6,326 bases of DNA from an uncultured Moraxellaceae bacterium (GCA_937952925.1 CALFYA010000158.1:1-6326); one strand, 5' to 3'; shown: positions 1-6,061, counted from the first letter of the stretch. Numbers and translations are program-made. The notes: generated by a model not told the origin, from the sequence alone.

Positions 1-55
1 GGCATTGCCGTCTAGCTGTAGGAATCTCCGCCGTTTAGGGCGGAGAGGATGTCAA
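1..55 (+). mobile_element. Right end of an IS200/IS605-family insertion sequence (partial)
   Basis: This stretch resembles the conserved right end found downstream of tnpB in IS200/IS605-family elements. It has a perfect 7-bp stem (CTCCGCC 26-32 with GGCGGAG 39-45, loop GTTTAG), followed by GAGGATGTCAA. Family right ends commonly have such a subterminal hairpin and a short cleavage tetranucleotide; TCAA at 52-55 is the likely one. The element would then end at base 55. The transposase and tnpB genes would lie to the left, outside the window, with tnpB on the + strand. Beyond base 55 the sequence is exporter-gene coding DNA, which supports the junction. These elements transpose as single strands and make no target duplication, so none is expected. 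The identification is by pattern recognition only, and the subgroup cannot be named. Confidence 0.72.
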
Positions 56-75
56 TGACACCCGGCCCGACCAAT
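1..75 (+). ncRNA. 3' part of a TnpB omega RNA (reRNA) with its guide segment (partial)
   Basis: In IS200/IS605 elements carrying tnpB, the right-end transcript is processed into an omega RNA. Its scaffold ends at the element boundary, and the adjoining flanking DNA serves as the guide, about 16-20 nt long. Here the scaffold would end with the 26-45 hairpin and the GGATGTCAA tail at 55. The guide would be exporter-gene sequence from 56 to about 75. Only the last part of the scaffold is inside the window. The guide length follows family knowledge, and expression or an intact tnpB cannot be shown from here. Confidence 0.5.
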
Positions 76-603
76 ACACTGTTGGCATCATCGGGCGTAC
101 AAGTGGGTATCCGACGATCTTTAGCACTCATTCCCGCCGAAGCGTTGGGTTATGTACTGGCGATTTCGATCTGGGGATTGCTGATTGGTCGATTGTCCGC
201 TGTTGCTGCGTGGTTGCCATCACTGCTCAAATTGTTGAGCGCGGCCTATATGGTCTACCTGTCATGTCGTTTGTGGCGTAGCGCCCAGCAAAGCAGCCAA
301 GGCTTGCAGCAGGCTGCTGTTTCGCCACCTATTTTATTGCTGACCACCTTGCTCAATCCCAAAGCCTTGCTGTTTGCTTCTGCGGTTTTTCCGGTCGGGG
401 TGTGGCAGCATGCATCGATGTGGTTTGCTCACATGAGCGTATTTTTGGCACTGATTTTACCGATTGCATTGCTGTGGATGACCGTCGGCGCACTCTTGAT
501 CAAGCGCCCCACCGCATGGCTCAATCAAGTGACCTTGCAACGCACCGCATCCGTGGTGTTGTTTGGATTTTCAATCCCGCTGAGCTTATCGGTGATCAGC
601 TAA
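49..603 (+). pseudogene. LysE/RhtB-family amino-acid exporter, 5'-truncated by the IS end
   Basis: The product is an inner-membrane exporter of the LysE/RhtB family, which expels amino acids or related small molecules using the proton-motive force. The family signature TPGP is at residues 4-7 counted from the ATG at 49. In intact members it lies roughly 15-20 residues in, within the first membrane helix, so about 10-17 residues are missing. About five hydrophobic segments follow (near residues 25-50, 55-75, 95-115, 125-150 and 163-182), and the C-terminus looks complete at the TAA. The upstream in-frame stop at 19-21 lies in IS sequence. Two IS-derived or junction ATGs remain, at 49 and 55. 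GGAGAGG (42-48) lies 6 nt before ATG 55, so a shortened protein could be made, although half of that site is in the IS hairpin. Loss of half a helix probably kills transport. The substrate cannot be told. Confidence 0.75.
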
Positions 604-658
604 AATCGCGATCAAAGTCGTGTTTTTGGTCAATCCTCAAGGAATAGGGCGACATACA

Positions 659-694
659 ATGGCATCTAAAATCACGTGGAGCGTTCACACATGA
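659..694 (+). CDS. Possible 11-residue leader peptide overlapping the acyltransferase start
   Basis: An ATG at 659 opens an 11-codon frame (MASKITWSVHT). Its TGA at 692-694 overlaps the ATG at 691 of the acyltransferase in an ATGA arrangement typical of translational coupling. AGGA at 640-643 is too far upstream to be a good ribosome site, and the composition says nothing. It may be coincidence and is recorded only because of the exact overlap. Confidence 0.15.
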   Translation: MASKITWSVHT

Positions 695-2046
695 CGACAC
701 ATGCAAAAAAACTATCGTTGCTGGATGCCGGTTGGCTATCGATGGAGACCCTAGAATCTCCGATGCATGTGGGCAGTTTGCAGTTGTATGCCCTCCCCGA
801 CAATGCACCTGATGATTACCTTGCCAATTTGTATGCCGAAATGCTCAAGGGCAATCAGTTTTGTTTTCCGTTTAATCGCAAGCTCAAATATCGCCTCCCT
901 GGTGCACTCGATGCCGCTTGGATTGTCGATGAAGCCATGGATATCGAATATCACGTGCGTCACTCCGCGCTGCCCAAACCCGGCCGTGTGCGTGAGCTGT
1001 TGGCGCTGGTGTCACGTTTGCATGCCCACCGCCTTGATCGTCGCCGCCCGATGTGGGAGTGCCATTTGATTGAAGGGCTAGAAGGCAATCGCTTTGCGAT
1101 CTACGTCAAAATGCACCATTCGTTGATTGATGGAGTCGCGGGGAGTCGTTTGCTGCAATCGCGTTTGACCGATAGCCCACAAGGCGTGGCGATTGCACCG
1201 TGGTCGGTGCATTGGGAGCGTCCCAAGACCCCCAAATCCATCAAACAAGCGGTGTTTTCACCGATTAAGCAAATCAATAGCTTGGCGCGTAGTACCAAAC
1301 AAATCATTGATATGACCAAGCTACCGCGCGACGGTTATGCACGGGCGATTTATCAAGCACCCGATACGCTGTTTAACCAGCCGGTGACGCCATCTCGACG
1401 CTTTGCTGCACAGTCATGGTCTTTGACACGGATCAAAACCGCCGGTGCCAAGCATGGCGCCACCCTCAACGATATTTTTTTGGCGATGTGTGCGGGTTGT
1501 GTGCGCGAGTATTTGCTCAGTCAAGATGCACTACCAACAGAACCCTTGGTGGCACAAGTGCCGGTGGCGCTGCGCTCGGTCGATGCTGCCGATGAAGGCG
1601 GCAATGCCATTACCGCCGTACAAGTCAATTTGGGCACCCACCTTGCCGATCCGATTGAACGACTGCGTGTGATCAAAGAATCGATTCAAGCGGCCAAAAA
1701 ACGCTTGGGTGCGTTGCCCTCCGATGATGTTTTTAATATCACCGCTTTGACCAATCTGCCGTTGTTGCTCGGTCAAGTCACCCGCATTTCGGGGCGACTG
1801 CGCCGCCCGTTGTTTAATTTGGTCATCTCCAACGTCCCTGGCCCCAAAGTGCCGTTGTATTTGGGCGATGCACAGCTGCTTGCCAACTATCCGGTCTCGT
1901 TGATTTGGCATGGCTATGCGCTCAATATCACCGTGCAAAGTTATTGCGACAATCTTGATGTGGGGATTATTGCCTGCCGCAACAACGTGCCACGGGTACA
2001 GCGGATGCTCGATTATATGGAAGCGGCACTGGTGGAACTGGAGTAA
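691..2046 (+). CDS. Wax ester synthase / diacylglycerol acyltransferase (WS/DGAT)
   Basis: This 451-residue enzyme transfers acyl groups from acyl-CoA to long-chain alcohols, giving wax esters, or to diacylglycerol, giving triacylglycerol. It works at the cytoplasmic face of the inner membrane, where storage lipid droplets form. The length matches the family (about 450-460 residues). The catalytic motif HHxxxDG is present as HHSLIDG at residues 142-148; the second histidine is the expected general base. Also visible are the N-terminal PMHVG motif, PMW ahead of the catalytic region, RRFAAQS in the middle, and FNLVISNVPGP near residue 381, all typical of Acinetobacter AtfA-like enzymes. ATG 691 is chosen because GGAG at 678-681 lies 9 nt upstream; a GTG at 676 in the same frame has no such site. 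The gene stands alone, 87 bp after the exporter remnant and 88 bp before the regulator. It looks intact. The alcohol versus diacylglycerol preference cannot be read from the sequence. Confidence 0.93.
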   Translation: MTTHAKKLSLLDAGWLSMETLESPMHVGSLQLYALPDNAPDDYLANLYAEMLKGNQFCFPFNRKLKYRLPGALDAAWIVDEAMDIEYHVRHSALPKPGRVRELLALVSRLHAHRLDRRRPMWECHLIEGLEGNRFAIYVKMHHSLIDGVAGSRLLQSRLTDSPQGVAIAPWSVHWERPKTPKSIKQAVFSPIKQINSLARSTKQIIDMTKLPRDGYARAIYQAPDTLFNQPVTPSRRFAAQSWSLTRIKTAGAKHGATLNDIFLAMCAGCVREYLLSQDALPTEPLVAQVPVALRSVDAADEGGNAITAVQVNLGTHLADPIERLRVIKESIQAAKKRLGALPSDDVFNITALTNLPLLLGQVTRISGRLRRPLFNLVISNVPGPKVPLYLGDAQLLANYPVSLIWHGYALNITVQSYCDNLDVGIIACRNNVPRVQRMLDYMEAALVELE

Positions 2047-2089
2047 GCGATACAGTGCGTTGTCTGATCAATCCATCTGTGGTTGAGTT

Positions 2090-2112
2090 GGTCGATTTGG
2101 GTAAAATCGACC
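2090..2112. promoter_or_regulatory. Perfect 9-bp inverted repeat ahead of the ModE-like gene
   Basis: GGTCGATTT (2090-2098) pairs perfectly with AAATCGACC (2104-2112) around a 5-nt loop. An outer GTT/AAC pairing is possible past a small bulge. It lies 43 bp after the acyltransferase stop and 22 bp before the next start codon. No T-run follows, so a simple intrinsic terminator is unlikely. It could be an operator dyad or a leader hairpin for the regulator gene. A TAAAAT (2102-2107) inside it might serve as a -10 element, but I see no convincing -35 partner. Confidence 0.4.
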
Positions 2113-2134
2113 GCCAACCCACGAGAGCATCAGC

Positions 2135-2548
2135 ATGAGCGACGCCAAACCAGATCTCACAAGCGCCCAACTCAAAATGCAAGTTCGTTTGTTGCTCGGT
2201 GATGAGATTGCCATAGGTTCAGGGAAAGCCGACTTACTCGCAGCGATTGCCCAGCAAGGGTCGATCTCTGCGGCAGCACGCCAAATGGGCATGAGCTATC
2301 GACGGGCTTGGCTGCTTGTCGATACCATGAATCGCTGTTTTAAAGCACCTGTGGTGGTCTCCAATACGGGTGGCAAGCATGGGGGTGGCGCGCACCTCAG
2401 CCCACTCGGGGTGGAGGTGTTGGCGGTTTATCAAGCCATGATGGCAGAACTGACCCAGCAAGTCGCACCGTATGCGACACGTCTGTTGGCACTCTTAGCC
2501 GATCAACCTGTGGCGACTCAAGTCCATCCAGAGCCGACCACCACCTGA
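2135..2548 (+). CDS. ModE-like winged-helix regulator without a molybdate-binding domain
   Basis: This 137-residue protein matches the N-terminal DNA-binding half of ModE, the molybdate-responsive repressor. The helix-turn-helix spans about residues 31-66, with the typical GSISAAARQMGMSYRRAW stretch. The glycine-rich wing TGGKHGGGAHLSPLG is at 78-92, and a helical segment that could dimerise lies at about 93-120. E. coli ModE is about 262 residues and has two C-terminal TOBE/molbindin domains that bind molybdate; here the protein ends in a short Pro/Thr-rich tail. Stand-alone ModE-type domains are known, so this need not be a truncation. A GAGAG at 2123-2127 is a modest ribosome site for ATG 2135. 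The gene runs in the same direction as modABC, 136 bp upstream, and the gap holds a ModE-type operator, which makes modABC its likely target. The ligand is unknown. Confidence 0.85.
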   Translation: MSDAKPDLTSAQLKMQVRLLLGDEIAIGSGKADLLAAIAQQGSISAAARQMGMSYRRAWLLVDTMNRCFKAPVVVSNTGGKHGGGAHLSPLGVEVLAVYQAMMAELTQQVAPYATRLLALLADQPVATQVHPEPTTT

Positions 2549-2601
2549 CCCTCTAGCGTTTGTTATTGCTTGCAGAGGATGCAAAATTTGATACGCCAAT
2601 T

Positions 2602-2625
2602 CGCTATGTTCAATCATATATAACG
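2602..2625. promoter_or_regulatory. Putative ModE operator upstream of modA
   Basis: CGCTATGT (2602-2609), an 8-bp spacer and ATATAACG (2618-2625) form an imperfect dyad. It matches the ModE half-site CGTTATAT with the same 8-8-8 layout that I recall for the E. coli modA operator. The right half-site is perfect and the left has two mismatches. It lies 59 bp before the modA start. A TATATA (2617-2622) inside the right half could be part of the promoter -10 region, and TTGATA (2588-2593) is a -35-like hexamer, although the spacing between the two is too long for them to be one promoter. Binding by the neighbouring ModE-like protein would be expected to block transcription. Confidence 0.6.
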
Positions 2626-2645
2626 TAGCACTTTTTCATGCTACG
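2624..2645 (+). promoter_or_regulatory. 7-bp hairpin in the modA leader
   Basis: CGTAGCA (2624-2630) and TGCTACG (2639-2645) form a perfect 7-bp stem with an 8-nt loop containing five T. It begins on the last bases of the ModE operator and ends 39 bp before the modA ATG. It would probably lie in the mRNA leader. No T-run follows the stem, so it is not an obvious terminator. Its role is unknown. Confidence 0.35.
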
Positions 2646-2684
2646 CTCTGCTACTCACAACCTTGGTTTAAGGTGGAGCATTCC

Positions 2685-3458
2685 ATGCAAGCCACTCTCT
2701 CATCAATCTTGACGGTTCTGTTGAGTCTGTTGCTGCTGAGTACACCCGCATGGTCAGCTGAGACCATCAAGGTGTATGCGGCCGCTAGCCTGACCAATGC
2801 GCTCAATGAACTGAAGGTACAGTATGAAAAAACCCATGATGTGTCGATTAAAACCTCGTTTGCAGGCTCTGCGACCTTAGCCAAACAAATCGAAGCAGGT
2901 GCGCCTGCGCACATCTTTGCCTCTGCCGATCAGCAGTGGATGAACTACCTGCAAAAACGCCGTTTGATCCAAGCAGGCTCGCGGCGCGAGCTTTTGGGCA
3001 ATACTTTGGTGCTGATCGCACCCAAAAACCAAGCCGTCAATATCAAGCTAGATGCAGGTGTGGTTGATCCTACACTGTTCAAAGGCCGGATCTGTACCGG
3101 TGATCCTGCCAGTGTGCCCGTCGGGGTGTATGCCAAAGCCGCGTTGCAGAAGCTGGGGTGGTGGTCGATGCTTAACAAAAACATTGTGGCAACCGATGAT
3201 GTACGCACCGCGTTGGCGTTTGTAGAACGTGCCGAATGTGCGTTTGGTATTGTTTATGCTACTGATGCTAAAATCAGCAACAAAGTAACCGTGGTGGCTC
3301 GTTTCCCTGCCCATCTCCACCCGCCGATGGTGTATCCGTTTGCCTTGCTGCCCCATGCGTCCACAGCCGCGCAAGGATTCTTTCAGTATCTGCAAAGCCC
3401 AGAGGCACAAGTGATTTTTAATCAATACGGCTTTATTTCATTGGCCAAAAAACCGTGA
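2685..3458 (+). CDS. modA: Molybdate-binding periplasmic protein ModA
   Basis: This 257-residue protein is the periplasmic receptor of the molybdate ABC transporter. It binds molybdate (and usually tungstate) and hands it to ModB. A Sec signal peptide is clear: a long Leu-rich core at residues 8-18, with a cleavage site near PAWSA (residues 21-25). The mature part starts ETIKVYAAASLTNA. Ligand positions known from E. coli ModA are recognisable: Ser35 in AAASL, Ser62 in FAGSATLA, Val173 in DDVRTAL and Tyr191 in GIVYATDA. The alanine in VPAG, which contributes its main chain, is valine here (VPVGVYAK). ATG 2685 is preferred over an in-frame GTG at 2673 because AAGGTGGAG (2670-2678) sits 6 nt before the ATG and overlaps the GTG. 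It is the first gene of modABC and its stop overlaps the modB start. The assignment is firm. Confidence 0.96.
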   Translation: MQATLSSILTVLLSLLLLSTPAWSAETIKVYAAASLTNALNELKVQYEKTHDVSIKTSFAGSATLAKQIEAGAPAHIFASADQQWMNYLQKRRLIQAGSRRELLGNTLVLIAPKNQAVNIKLDAGVVDPTLFKGRICTGDPASVPVGVYAKAALQKLGWWSMLNKNIVATDDVRTALAFVERAECAFGIVYATDAKISNKVTVVARFPAHLHPPMVYPFALLPHASTAAQGFFQYLQSPEAQVIFNQYGFISLAKKP

Positions 3459-4165
3459 TGATTGCGCTATCCCCTGCCGAATGGTCTGCACTGGCACTGT
3501 CGTTTAAAGTCGCTGCGTGGTGTACCGCTGTTGGTTTAGTTCCTGCGATTGGCTTGGGCTGGGTGTTGGCGCGTTATGAGTTTTGGGGCAAAGCACTGGT
3601 CGATGCCTTGGTGCATTTGCCGATGGTATTGCCGCCCGTGGTGCCCGGTTTTTTGCTACTGATGCTGTTTGGTCATCAGGGACTTATCGGCGGTTGGCTG
3701 TTTGAACACACCGGTTTTTCATTTGCCTTCAATTGGAAAGGGGCGGTGCTTGCATCATTGGTGATGGGCTTTCCCTTGATGGTGCAGTCGATTCGATTGT
3801 CGATTCAATTGGTGGATCGGCGACTAGAAGATGCGGCACGGACATTGGGAGCAGGCCGGTGGTCGGTGTTTTTGACCATCACCTTACCGCTGGCGTTGCC
3901 CGGCATTTTGGTGGGAGCGTTACTGGGATTTAGCCGGAGTTTGGGTGAGTTTGGTGCAACGATTACCTTTGTGGGCAATATCGCCGATGAGACTCGCACC
4001 TTGCCACTGGCGATTTATAGTGTGATGCACCAACCCGATGGCGAACCGATGGCGATGCGGCTGATTGCGATCTCCTTGGTGATCGCACTGGCGGCACTGT
4101 TGCTCAGTAATGCCATCTCCAAACGGATGCAACAACGCTTGGGATATCGCCAATATGACACTTGA
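3458..4165 (+). CDS. modB: Molybdate ABC transporter permease ModB
   Basis: This 235-residue inner-membrane protein forms the channel through which molybdate enters the cytoplasm, working as a dimer with two ModC subunits. Hydrophobic segments alternate with short loops throughout, consistent with the usual five or six membrane helices. The cytoplasmic EAA-type coupling loop, which contacts the ATPase, is at about residues 124-150 and begins EDAARTLGA, with the conserved glycine, ending in LPLALPGI. The early LPMVLPPVVPGFLLL stretch is typical of ModB. The modA stop and the ATG share one base (TGATG). A GTG one codon earlier is an alternative start. No strong ribosome site precedes it, so translation is probably coupled to modA. 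The length is close to E. coli ModB. Confidence 0.95.
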   Translation: MIALSPAEWSALALSFKVAAWCTAVGLVPAIGLGWVLARYEFWGKALVDALVHLPMVLPPVVPGFLLLMLFGHQGLIGGWLFEHTGFSFAFNWKGAVLASLVMGFPLMVQSIRLSIQLVDRRLEDAARTLGAGRWSVFLTITLPLALPGILVGALLGFSRSLGEFGATITFVGNIADETRTLPLAIYSVMHQPDGEPMAMRLIAISLVIALAALLLSNAISKRMQQRLGYRQYDT

Positions 4166-4787
4166 GCTGGATCTACGCCTACAGCGTGGCACGTTTGAGC
4201 TGGCGCTGTGCACGACGCTGAGCGCACCGGTGACTGGGGTGTTTGGATCGTCTGGTTCGGGTAAAAGTACCTTGCTGCGCATGATTGCCGGTTTAGTCCA
4301 GCCACAACAGGGTCGGATTGTGCTCAATGATCGGGTATTGCTTGATACCACGCGGCGTATCAATGTAGCGCCACAACATCGGTGTATGGGGTTGATGTTT
4401 CAAGATGCGCAGTTGTTTCCACATTTGTCGGTCGAGCAAAATTTGTTGTATGGCTTTAAGCGCCGTCATGCATCGGCGCGTCGTTTTGCACTCGGTGAGA
4501 TGGTGGAGTTACTCGACATCGGACATCTGTTGCCACGTTTGCCCTATCATTTGTCGGGTGGCGAAAAACAACGGGTGGCACTCGGTCGCGCCATTTTGTA
4601 TTCGCCCGAATTATTGTTGCTAGATGAGCCATTATCATCGCTGGATGAAGCGCGTAAAGCGCAAATTTTGCCCTTTTTGGCGCGTGTCCGCGATGAGGTG
4701 GGGATTCCGATGCTGTATGTCAGCCATGCGATGAGTGAGATTCGCTTTTTAACCGATCACGTGGTGGCACTCAGCGAATCCGTGTGA
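4155..4787 (+). CDS. modC: Molybdate ABC transporter ATPase ModC, short form without molbindin domain
   Basis: This 210-residue ATPase drives molybdate import. All nucleotide-binding motifs are intact: Walker A GSSGSGKST at residues 31-39, Q-loop Gln83 in LMFQDAQLFP, signature LSGGEKQRV at 133-141, Walker B LLLLDEP at 153-159 (Asp157, Glu158) and H-loop His191 in YVSHAMSE. ATG 4155 is chosen because the reading starts there with a normal family N-terminus; it overlaps the modB end by 11 bp, and GGGAT (4141-4145) is a weak ribosome site. E. coli ModC has about 352 residues, the last part being a regulatory TOBE/molbindin domain. This protein stops right after the core domain (DHVVALSESV), and the DNA beyond carries no recognisable remnant of the missing part. 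It is likely functional as an ATPase but without that regulation. Confidence 0.93.
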   Translation: MTLELDLRLQRGTFELALCTTLSAPVTGVFGSSGSGKSTLLRMIAGLVQPQQGRIVLNDRVLLDTTRRINVAPQHRCMGLMFQDAQLFPHLSVEQNLLYGFKRRHASARRFALGEMVELLDIGHLLPRLPYHLSGGEKQRVALGRAILYSPELLLLDEPLSSLDEARKAQILPFLARVRDEVGIPMLYVSHAMSEIRFLTDHVVALSESV

Positions 4788-4814
4788 TTCGATTGGCAAA
4801 AACTATAATCACAC

Positions 4815-4834
4815 TCAAGCGCTCTGGCGCTTGA
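4815..4834. terminator. Hairpin after modC, possible terminator
   Basis: TCAAGCGC (4815-4822) and GCGCTTGA (4827-4834) form a perfect 8-bp stem with a 4-nt loop, 27 bp past the modC stop. A run of six T lies at 4848-4853, 13 nt past the stem, which is too far for a classic intrinsic terminator. A perfect TATAAT at 4804-4809 just before the stem lacks a -35 partner. Ending the mod operon is the most natural role. Confidence 0.45.
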
Positions 4835-4859
4835 ACAGTGGCTCAACTTTTTTCATAAT
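4831..4859 (+). promoter_or_regulatory. Putative sigma-70 promoter for the PhaC-like gene
   Basis: TTGAAC (4831-4836) and CATAAT (4854-4859) are separated by exactly 17 bp, with four and five matches respectively to the sigma-70 hexamers. Transcription would begin near 4866, leaving a leader of about 30 nt before the ATG at 4897. The -35 hexamer overlaps the right arm of the preceding hairpin. The position argues for the ATG at 4897 over the upstream TTG (4831) or ATG (4858). Confidence 0.45.
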
Positions 4860-4896
4860 GAAAAAGCTACACCTTTGTATCGTCAGAGTTTTTACG

Positions 4897-6009
4897 ATGT
4901 CAAATTTGCGAATTCCGCAGCGTCCATTGCCATTTTCTTTCGGTCAGCAACGTACCAAACAGATTTGGCAAAATGCGGTTGATCGTGTTTTTCGTGCACA
5001 GCAGTTGTCTTTGGCGGGAAAAACCCCCTTTGATGTGATCTATCAACGTGGCTTGCTCAGTGTACGTCACTACCACGCGACGACGGCGGTACAGCATCGC
5101 GTCCCCCTCGTGATCGTGCCGCCACTCGCGGTCAACATGTTGATTTATGATCTGTTTCCGCAGCGTAGTCTGGTGCGTTACTTGCTGTCGCAAGGCTTTG
5201 ATGTGTATCTGATTGATTGGGGTAAGCCCAGTTTTTCACAAGCACACTACGACTATGCCACCTATGTACAGCGCTTTTTGCCCGAATGCTTCCATCAGAT
5301 TCGTACCCACAGCGGCCAACAGCAGCTCTCGTTGCATGGTTGGAGCTTGGGCGGGGCGATGTCGTTGACCTATGCGGCGCTGTTTAACGATCAAGACATC
5401 AAGAACGTGGTGATTTTGGGATCACCGATTGATACGCATCGCTCGGGCATGACTGGCCGCGCTTATCAGTTTATCAGCCGACGTGCAGCATGGGTGCGTA
5501 GCAATACCCGTTTTCGGTTGCATCAATTGCCGAGTCAGGTGTTTCATGTGCATGGGCTAGGCAATACCATAGGCTTTAAACTCACCGATCCAGTCAGTCA
5601 CGCACGTGGTTATTTGGAGTTGTTTCAAAAGCTGCATGACCGTGAATATGTGGTCAATCATGCCACCTCTGGCTCGTTTATCGACAATATGCTGGCCTAT
5701 CCGGGTGGGGTGATGCGTGATTTGATTTTGCGCTTTTGGATCGACAATGAGCTGTCGACAGGCCAAGTCCGCTTTGGCAATCAGACCGCAGATTTGGCCG
5801 ATTTTAAAGGGGCGTTGTTGGCGGTGGCCGGTGCAACCGACAATATCGTTACCCTAGAAGCGGTGCGTCCGGTCACGCGCTTGGTTGGCAGTACCGACAA
5901 AACCTTTATGGTGGTGTCGGGTGGACACATGGGAATTGTATCGGGTAGTCAAGCGCCTGAGCAGATTTGGCCGCAAGTGGCGGCATGGTTGGCTGAACGC
6001 TCGAGTTGA
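4897..6009 (+). CDS. PHA-synthase-like alpha/beta hydrolase with serine nucleophile
   Basis: This 370-residue alpha/beta-hydrolase-fold protein resembles the class III PhaC (poly-hydroxyalkanoate synthase) catalytic subunit in length and key segments. Near residues 67-110 is VPLVIVPPLAVNMLIYDLFPQRSLVRYLL, then GFDVYLIDWG. The nucleophile elbow is GWSLGG with Ser150. Asp315 (GATDNIV) and His344 (SGGHMGI) complete the triad. True PHA synthases have cysteine in this box (GxCxG), so the serine suggests a hydrolase, esterase or acyltransferase. Natural substrates cannot be named. ATG 4897 is chosen because the homologous region starts soon after it and a promoter fits 30 nt upstream; no strong ribosome site is visible (AGAG at 4885-4888 at best). 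In-frame starts at 4831 and 4858 would add residues of unconvincing composition. It is a separate unit 109 bp after modC. With the wax ester synthase upstream it hints at storage-lipid metabolism. Confidence 0.85.
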   Translation: MSNLRIPQRPLPFSFGQQRTKQIWQNAVDRVFRAQQLSLAGKTPFDVIYQRGLLSVRHYHATTAVQHRVPLVIVPPLAVNMLIYDLFPQRSLVRYLLSQGFDVYLIDWGKPSFSQAHYDYATYVQRFLPECFHQIRTHSGQQQLSLHGWSLGGAMSLTYAALFNDQDIKNVVILGSPIDTHRSGMTGRAYQFISRRAAWVRSNTRFRLHQLPSQVFHVHGLGNTIGFKLTDPVSHARGYLELFQKLHDREYVVNHATSGSFIDNMLAYPGGVMRDLILRFWIDNELSTGQVRFGNQTADLADFKGALLAVAGATDNIVTLEAVRPVTRLVGSTDKTFMVVSGGHMGIVSGSQAPEQIWPQVAAWLAERSS

Positions 6010-6028
6010 TCTGGATGTATTGATGATC

Positions 6029-6061
6029 GGTGATGCTGAAGCGATCAGTTTCAGCATCACC
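6029..6061. terminator. Strong hairpin after the PhaC-like gene
   Basis: GGTGATGCTGAA (6029-6040) pairs perfectly with TTCAGCATCACC (6050-6061) around a 9-nt loop, 19 bp past the stop codon. The stem is long and stable, but only CTTTA follows some 15 nt on, not a proper T-run. It is most likely a transcription end or an mRNA 3' stabiliser separating the gene from the repeat region. Confidence 0.55.

Noticed and set aside
676..690. GTG start for the acyltransferase
   Set aside because: The GTG overlaps the best ribosome site (GGAG 678-681), which is well spaced for the ATG at 691. The family alignment also begins after the ATG.
1531..1938. Reverse-strand open frame of 135 codons inside the acyltransferase
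   Set aside because: It lies antisense to a strongly supported gene, has no recognisable domain and is rich in Gln/Arg/His in the manner of an antisense shadow.
2630..2644. Further degenerate iteron in the modA leader (CTTTTTCATGCTAC)
   Set aside because: The shared words are short, need large gaps to align, and are better explained by the local hairpin.
2625..2680. Molybdenum-cofactor riboswitch in the modA leader
   Set aside because: The leader is short and holds only one 7-bp hairpin. The multi-helix structure expected of that riboswitch is not visible.
2673..2684. GTG start for modA
   Set aside because: It lies within the AAGGTGGAG ribosome site that serves the ATG at 2685. The signal peptide is complete from the ATG.
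4110..4154. Earlier in-frame ATG for modC
   Set aside because: It would extend 45 bp further into modB with residues not typical of the family. The ATG at 4155 gives a normal ATPase N-terminus.
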